A DNA stretch of 9,740 nt. Origin: Crocinitomicaceae bacterium (GTDB lineage: Bacteria; Bacteroidota; Bacteroidia; Flavobacteriales_D; Parvicellaceae). A model generated the notes under the pieces. That model saw only the letters and a list, made by a program, of their open reading frames with translations. It searched no databases and was not told the DNA's origin. Each line of letters begins with the position of its first letter. Position 1 is the stretch's first letter. The DNA lies in NCBI GenBank assembly GCA_002727735.1, contig PBXW01000010.1, positions 4,860-14,599 of the forward strand, given 5' to 3'. Position numbers and translations under genes: made by a program. Positions 7,301 to 9,740 of this stretch are shown here, one piece after another.

Positions 7301-9252
7301 AATTAAATAAAATTGATGAGTTTACTTATTGGTTTGGCAAAAATATTTTCATTTTACACAATCATAAAATTGTACATTTTGCTGCGGAAATTTTGAAAGA
7401 ACATGCCAGTTCTAATATTGATTTAATATACCATAACTTAAAAAGAGACTTAGTTTCAAACTATCAAGATAAAGTTCAGTCATTAAAATTAAGTTCATTA
7501 AAAACACCTAAGGCAATCAATAAGGTTATTTTATCATTTGAGCAATCTATATCATATTCAAAAAAATCTTTAGAAAAAACATTGTCAAAAATTGATATTA
7601 CTGGCATATTAGATAATCTACCAGTTGAATTAGATATCTATGGCACCAGTCAATTGGACTCTTTTGCTGATATTCAAACTAATTTAGTTGAAAAACCATT
7701 TTACCTAAGCGCAACAATGCATCATATTTATCATGACCATTTTGTGGCAAAATTAAAATCATTAGCTCAAGAGAATGAAGATTGGATCATTAAACACACA
7801 GAAGAATTAATAAATGCGCTCAAGCTTTTGGTTTTCACCATGGAAAACCAGGATAATGATGATTTGATTAAAGAGGTAAAAGAAAAGTTGAAAAACAGAA
7901 TAACAGAATACAAGTCTAATTTATCAATATGGTTGGATAGAATTCAAATTCAAATAGATGAACTTAATGTCTCAACTGATTTATTTTTAAATGAAGAATT
8001 TGTTTACAAACATAATAGCAGAAGAGATGTTAGAAGTAATGATACTGATCTTTCTGTTTTTAAGCGAATTAATTCTTGGCAAATTCAATTATCTGAAAGG
8101 TTCTCTATTTTTCTTGATCGTTTAAATAGAGAAAAGGTTTATGATAATTTTAGAGGAAAAGCTGATAAACTAAAATTAGTTCGTGATTTCATATCTAAAA
8201 CTTCTATTGATTCATCAATAACCCAAAAAAATGCTGAAGCTTATTATCAGTTTTTTAATACAAAAGCTCAACCAAATAAACTCTATAATTCATTTATCAA
8301 AAAGCAAATTAGTTCTCTTAATAATGCTTACAGAAACTTAGATAAGTTTGAAGAAAATGTAGTAATTATTTCAGGCGACCCAAGTTCTGGAAAATCTTAT
8401 ATCATAGATACTTTTATAAAATCTCATAAGCATGATAATATTTGCTTCTTAAATGCTCCAAATGAGATTACTCCAATTGATGTTGCAGCTCATATAAATT
8501 CAAACATATATTCTGCTAAAGAAACCAATGGAAAAATAACTAAGCTTAATGATTTACCAAAAGGGTCTATAGTTATTTTAAATGATTTCGAATTTTGGTG
8601 GAGAAAATCATTTGATGGGTTAATAAATATAAATGAACTTTTTTCCATATTTTCTGAATACAAAGACTCTATTTTGTTTATGATTGAAACAAATGCTTTG
8701 TTTCTCAAGCATTTATTAGCTTGTTCTGCGCTTGACAGTCATGTTATGAATTATATTTTTACCTCCAATTTTTCAGCTAAAATGATTGATCATCTTTTAA
8801 CTGAAAAAAACAAGATGGCTGATAAACCCATTTTTTACAAGGGTAGCCCAGTAACTTTTGGCTCACTTGGCAATTTTTCATCAAGTATAAAAAAACTCAC
8901 AATAGTTTCCGATGGAAATGTAGGATGGTTGTATTCTATTTGGTTGTCCATGATTTCTATTAATGATAGTGAAGAAATTGAAATTTCGGTTAATCAAGAC
9001 CTTGTTTTTCCAGATGTTTTAAGTGATGAAGAGATTCAAATATTAATTCAAATCTACTGGCACAAAAGTTTATCAATTCATGACTTAAATAATTATTATA
9101 ATCATTGGGGAGCAGAAAGAATTAATCAAGTTTTAGCCTTTTTGAAGAATGAACAAATAATCTACAGTAAAGGAGATTACTTTAAGCTTAATAAGCAAGT
9201 CGTTCCTTATTTGAAATCATATTTCGTGGATAAAAATTATATTGATTCATGA
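4336..9252 (+). CDS. SLC12-type cation-chloride cotransporter fused to a P-loop NTPase/winged-helix module
   Basis: This single uninterrupted frame of 1638 residues has five parts. (1) Residues 1-415 form an APC-fold permease with about 12 membrane spans; FSGVLTPSLLTILGVIMYMR (10-29) is the SLC12 signature in span 1, and KGGIYYMLTRSLG (72-84) and MSGDLKNPR (212-220) are also typical. (2) Residues 450-720 match the soluble SLC12 C-terminal domain: NTILMGWARN (543-552), LYLDYDQKRGFG (574-585), INIWWSE (590-596), VWKNASLKIFYVN (616-628) and SDLILMDLPP (677-686). (3) Residues 745-1335 are charged and helical, with no family I recognise. (4) Residues 1336-1545 form a P-loop NTPase with Walker A GDPSSGKS (1347-1354), Walker B IVILNDFE (1412-1419), sensor-1-like Asn1453 and sensor-2-like SDGNVG (1525-1530). 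(5) Residues 1555-1632 resemble a winged helix. Cotransporters of parts 1-2 move Na+/K+ with Cl-; ion choice here is unproven. The fusion to parts 3-5 is unusual. Bacterial SLC12-like proteins as I know them end near residue 720. The stop overlaps the next start (ATGA). Confidence 0.88.
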   Translation: MSTQKKFGTFSGVLTPSLLTILGVIMYMRLGSVVGYSSGIFQVVLIIVFSHLISVTTGLSVSSIATDKKIDKGGIYYMLTRSLGLPIGGAIGLTIFFATAFSIALYLIGFSESIIPVLDDAFGIGTVSINKLRIVGTFALLLVMVVAYISTSFALKIQYVILGLIILSLGSIFLGSSEGLKVGVDRISSPNFSVLFGIFFPAVTGFTAGVAMSGDLKNPRISIPWGTMLSIVIGLVVYITLAFFIYYNIDAEILRTNNNVLIQFGAIPILVLGGVWGATLSSALGGILGGPRILQAMSIDHITPKIFSKGHGVNNEPRNALILTFIIAELGILIGELNVIAELVAMFYMAAYLFINISCFLEQWSSPDFRPKFKIPIAISLVGAVATFLLMIQLNLAATLVAVIVMMAFWFWLSKKDLVLGTGDVWFSVWTSIVKTALKNLQKKSVHKRNWQPNILLFSGGTQNRPHLIEFGKSIMGRGGMVSNFDLIEVDSASTLFPKSHQIVKDEQITDDSIFHRRLYCQNIFKGIETIANTYGFSGVDPNTILMGWARNTKDPKWFGEMTNKLKDLDYNILYLDYDQKRGFGKYAEINIWWSEFNKQNELGLQMVKFLRSSAVWKNASLKIFYVNNEQIDTEEVSIKIQSMIERKRMRAEIIVLNNVIENKSMNDLIRTRSYESDLILMDLPPLKKGKEREFITASNLLFTSIGSALFIEASSSFVLKKENEEIINTVESPKKEAVVNQKSERPKIIKTYDQEFDNIMMQIQEKFIDFNNQLSSSTNELLDELTAYYQKILDAHQYNSDTIYQLYDSEYVLKLSEEIAENFSDNLDVFYNEFSKFIFSQPKYIWLNLQNDFLLDKNLSKLLNSTFVKKHLDKVRNGQQVKIKIPLNKLLVYRFRSNFIPDFIKLINDVGLLNLKYLHQFKIHRQDEVQKDNLNKIKSNVLEQFNQALDIAVSKLINAIIQDFVTGNLKSLIAEREEEFNPKKFRNQLNKIDEFTYWFGKNIFILHNHKIVHFAAEILKEHASSNIDLIYHNLKRDLVSNYQDKVQSLKLSSLKTPKAINKVILSFEQSISYSKKSLEKTLSKIDITGILDNLPVELDIYGTSQLDSFADIQTNLVEKPFYLSATMHHIYHDHFVAKLKSLAQENEDWIIKHTEELINALKLLVFTMENQDNDDLIKEVKEKLKNRITEYKSNLSIWLDRIQIQIDELNVSTDLFLNEEFVYKHNSRRDVRSNDTDLSVFKRINSWQIQLSERFSIFLDRLNREKVYDNFRGKADKLKLVRDFISKTSIDSSITQKNAEAYYQFFNTKAQPNKLYNSFIKKQISSLNNAYRNLDKFEENVVIISGDPSSGKSYIIDTFIKSHKHDNICFLNAPNEITPIDVAAHINSNIYSAKETNGKITKLNDLPKGSIVILNDFEFWWRKSFDGLININELFSIFSEYKDSILFMIETNALFLKHLLACSALDSHVMNYIFTSNFSAKMIDHLLTEKNKMADKPIFYKGSPVTFGSLGNFSSSIKKLTIVSDGNVGWLYSIWLSMISINDSEEIEISVNQDLVFPDVLSDEEIQILIQIYWHKSLSIHDLNNYYNHWGAERINQVLAFLKNEQIIYSKGDYFKLNKQVVPYLKSYFVDKNYIDS

Positions 9253-9740
9253 CAGTTCTGCCTTACATATTTTTTACTGTACTGCAATTATTGATTATTT
9301 ACAGCCTAATGCTTGCCTTCAGATTTTTAATAAAAACTATACTGAAGTCAAAACCTGTTCAAAGTAGGGTACTATTTTATTTCAACGTGTTTTGCTATTT
9401 CATATGGATAGTATTTGTTTTAATTAAAGTATCTGATTCAATAGGTGAAAATTCCTTATTTGTAGCTCCAGTATTGCTGTTGTTATTGGTTTTAATGTGG
9501 GATTATTTAAAGAATTTTTTTCTGGGAATTATTTTTTCTTTTCAATATGGATTTTTGGAAGGTTCCTACATAGTTATTAATAATAAACAAGGTAAAATCA
9601 CAGCTTTTTCATCATCTTATTTTGAAATACTTACTGGGAGTGGTAAAAGAGTGAAAATAAAGTTTAAAGAAGTTTACAACGGAAGGTTTGAGGTGTTTCG
9701 AGGTGAATTAAATAGAATTTTTAGAAAGATAAAATTAGAT
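9249..9740 (+). CDS. MscS-like mechanosensitive channel family protein, N-terminal part (3' end off window)
   Basis: The frame starts at the ATG overlapping the transporter stop (ATGA, 9249-9252) and stays open for 164 codons to the window edge. Predicted membrane spans lie at about residues 4-28, 41-61 and 70-83. They are followed by DYLKNFFLGIIFSFQYG (85-101), positioned like the pore-lining third helix of MscS, and then a beta segment: FLEGSYIVINNKQGKITAFS (102-121), YFEILTGSGKRVKIKF (124-139). This follows the MscS pattern of a GD/Y-I-x-I turn, a G-x-V/I strand, a T-x-L-x-T-x-x-G strand and an I-P-N-like turn, though the PN motif is replaced (KFKEVYNG, 138-145). MscS channels open under membrane tension and release solutes after hypo-osmotic shock. 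The coupled position after a cotransporter gene suggests shared control and an osmotic role. The family call rests on pattern, not on a search. A non-channel relative that keeps only the beta domain is possible. Confidence 0.72.
   Translation, partial: MTVLPYIFFTVLQLLIIYSLMLAFRFLIKTILKSKPVQSRVLFYFNVFCYFIWIVFVLIKVSDSIGENSLFVAPVLLLLLVLMWDYLKNFFLGIIFSFQYGFLEGSYIVINNKQGKITAFSSSYFEILTGSGKRVKIKFKEVYNGRFEVFRGELNRIFRKIKLD

Noticed and set aside
8490..8708. 72-codon open frame on the - strand inside the NTPase part
   Set aside because: It is antisense to the Walker B region, which is clearly coding on the + strand, and the product has no recognisable features.

Overview
The window reads as a stretch of chromosome from an AT-rich Bacteroidota bacterium, most likely order Flavobacteriales. 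The grounds are the strong A/T bias, A-rich start regions without Shine-Dalgarno sequences, promoter boxes matching the Bacteroidota -7 consensus TAnnTTTG (at 2656 on the + strand and 4291 on the - strand), a bioD-bioA pair, and a short lipid-poor signal peptide ending in YAQ. Family level cannot be decided from the sequence. Packing is tight: two same-strand gene pairs share an ATGA stop/start, and two convergent pairs overlap at their 3' ends by 4 and 12 bp. I found no RNA genes, insertion sequences, CRISPR arrays or long repeats. There is no gene-free stretch longer than 121 bp.

Layout. (1) 1-1767, + strand: the C-terminal part of bioD (its start is off the window), then complete bioA. These are consecutive enzymes of biotin synthesis: BioA makes 7,8-diaminopelargonate and BioD closes the ureido ring to give dethiobiotin. 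(2) 1764-2546, - strand: an exported, helix-rich protein of unknown function with a forced GTG start. (3) 2668-3228, + strand: a small protein with two membrane segments and a beta-rich C-terminal domain, probably made from a leaderless or near-leaderless mRNA. (4) 3217-4266, - strand: a family III (CaiB/BaiF) CoA-transferase without partner genes. (5) 4336-9252, + strand: a 1638-residue protein that joins a cation-chloride-cotransporter-like (SLC12) permease and its soluble C-terminal domain to a roughly 600-residue helical region, a P-loop NTPase and a winged-helix-like tail. (6) 9249 to the window end, + strand: the first 164 residues of a MscS-like membrane protein, which overlaps the transporter stop by ATGA.

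The part most worth attention is 4336-9740. A transporter of the family that moves K+/Na+ with Cl- in eukaryotic cell-volume control appears to carry its own NTP-binding module. It is translationally coupled to a MscS-like protein of the family that opens under osmotic downshock. Together they suggest an osmotic or ion-homeostasis unit in which nucleotide state might control ion cotransport. The domains are read from the sequence; the function is inference.
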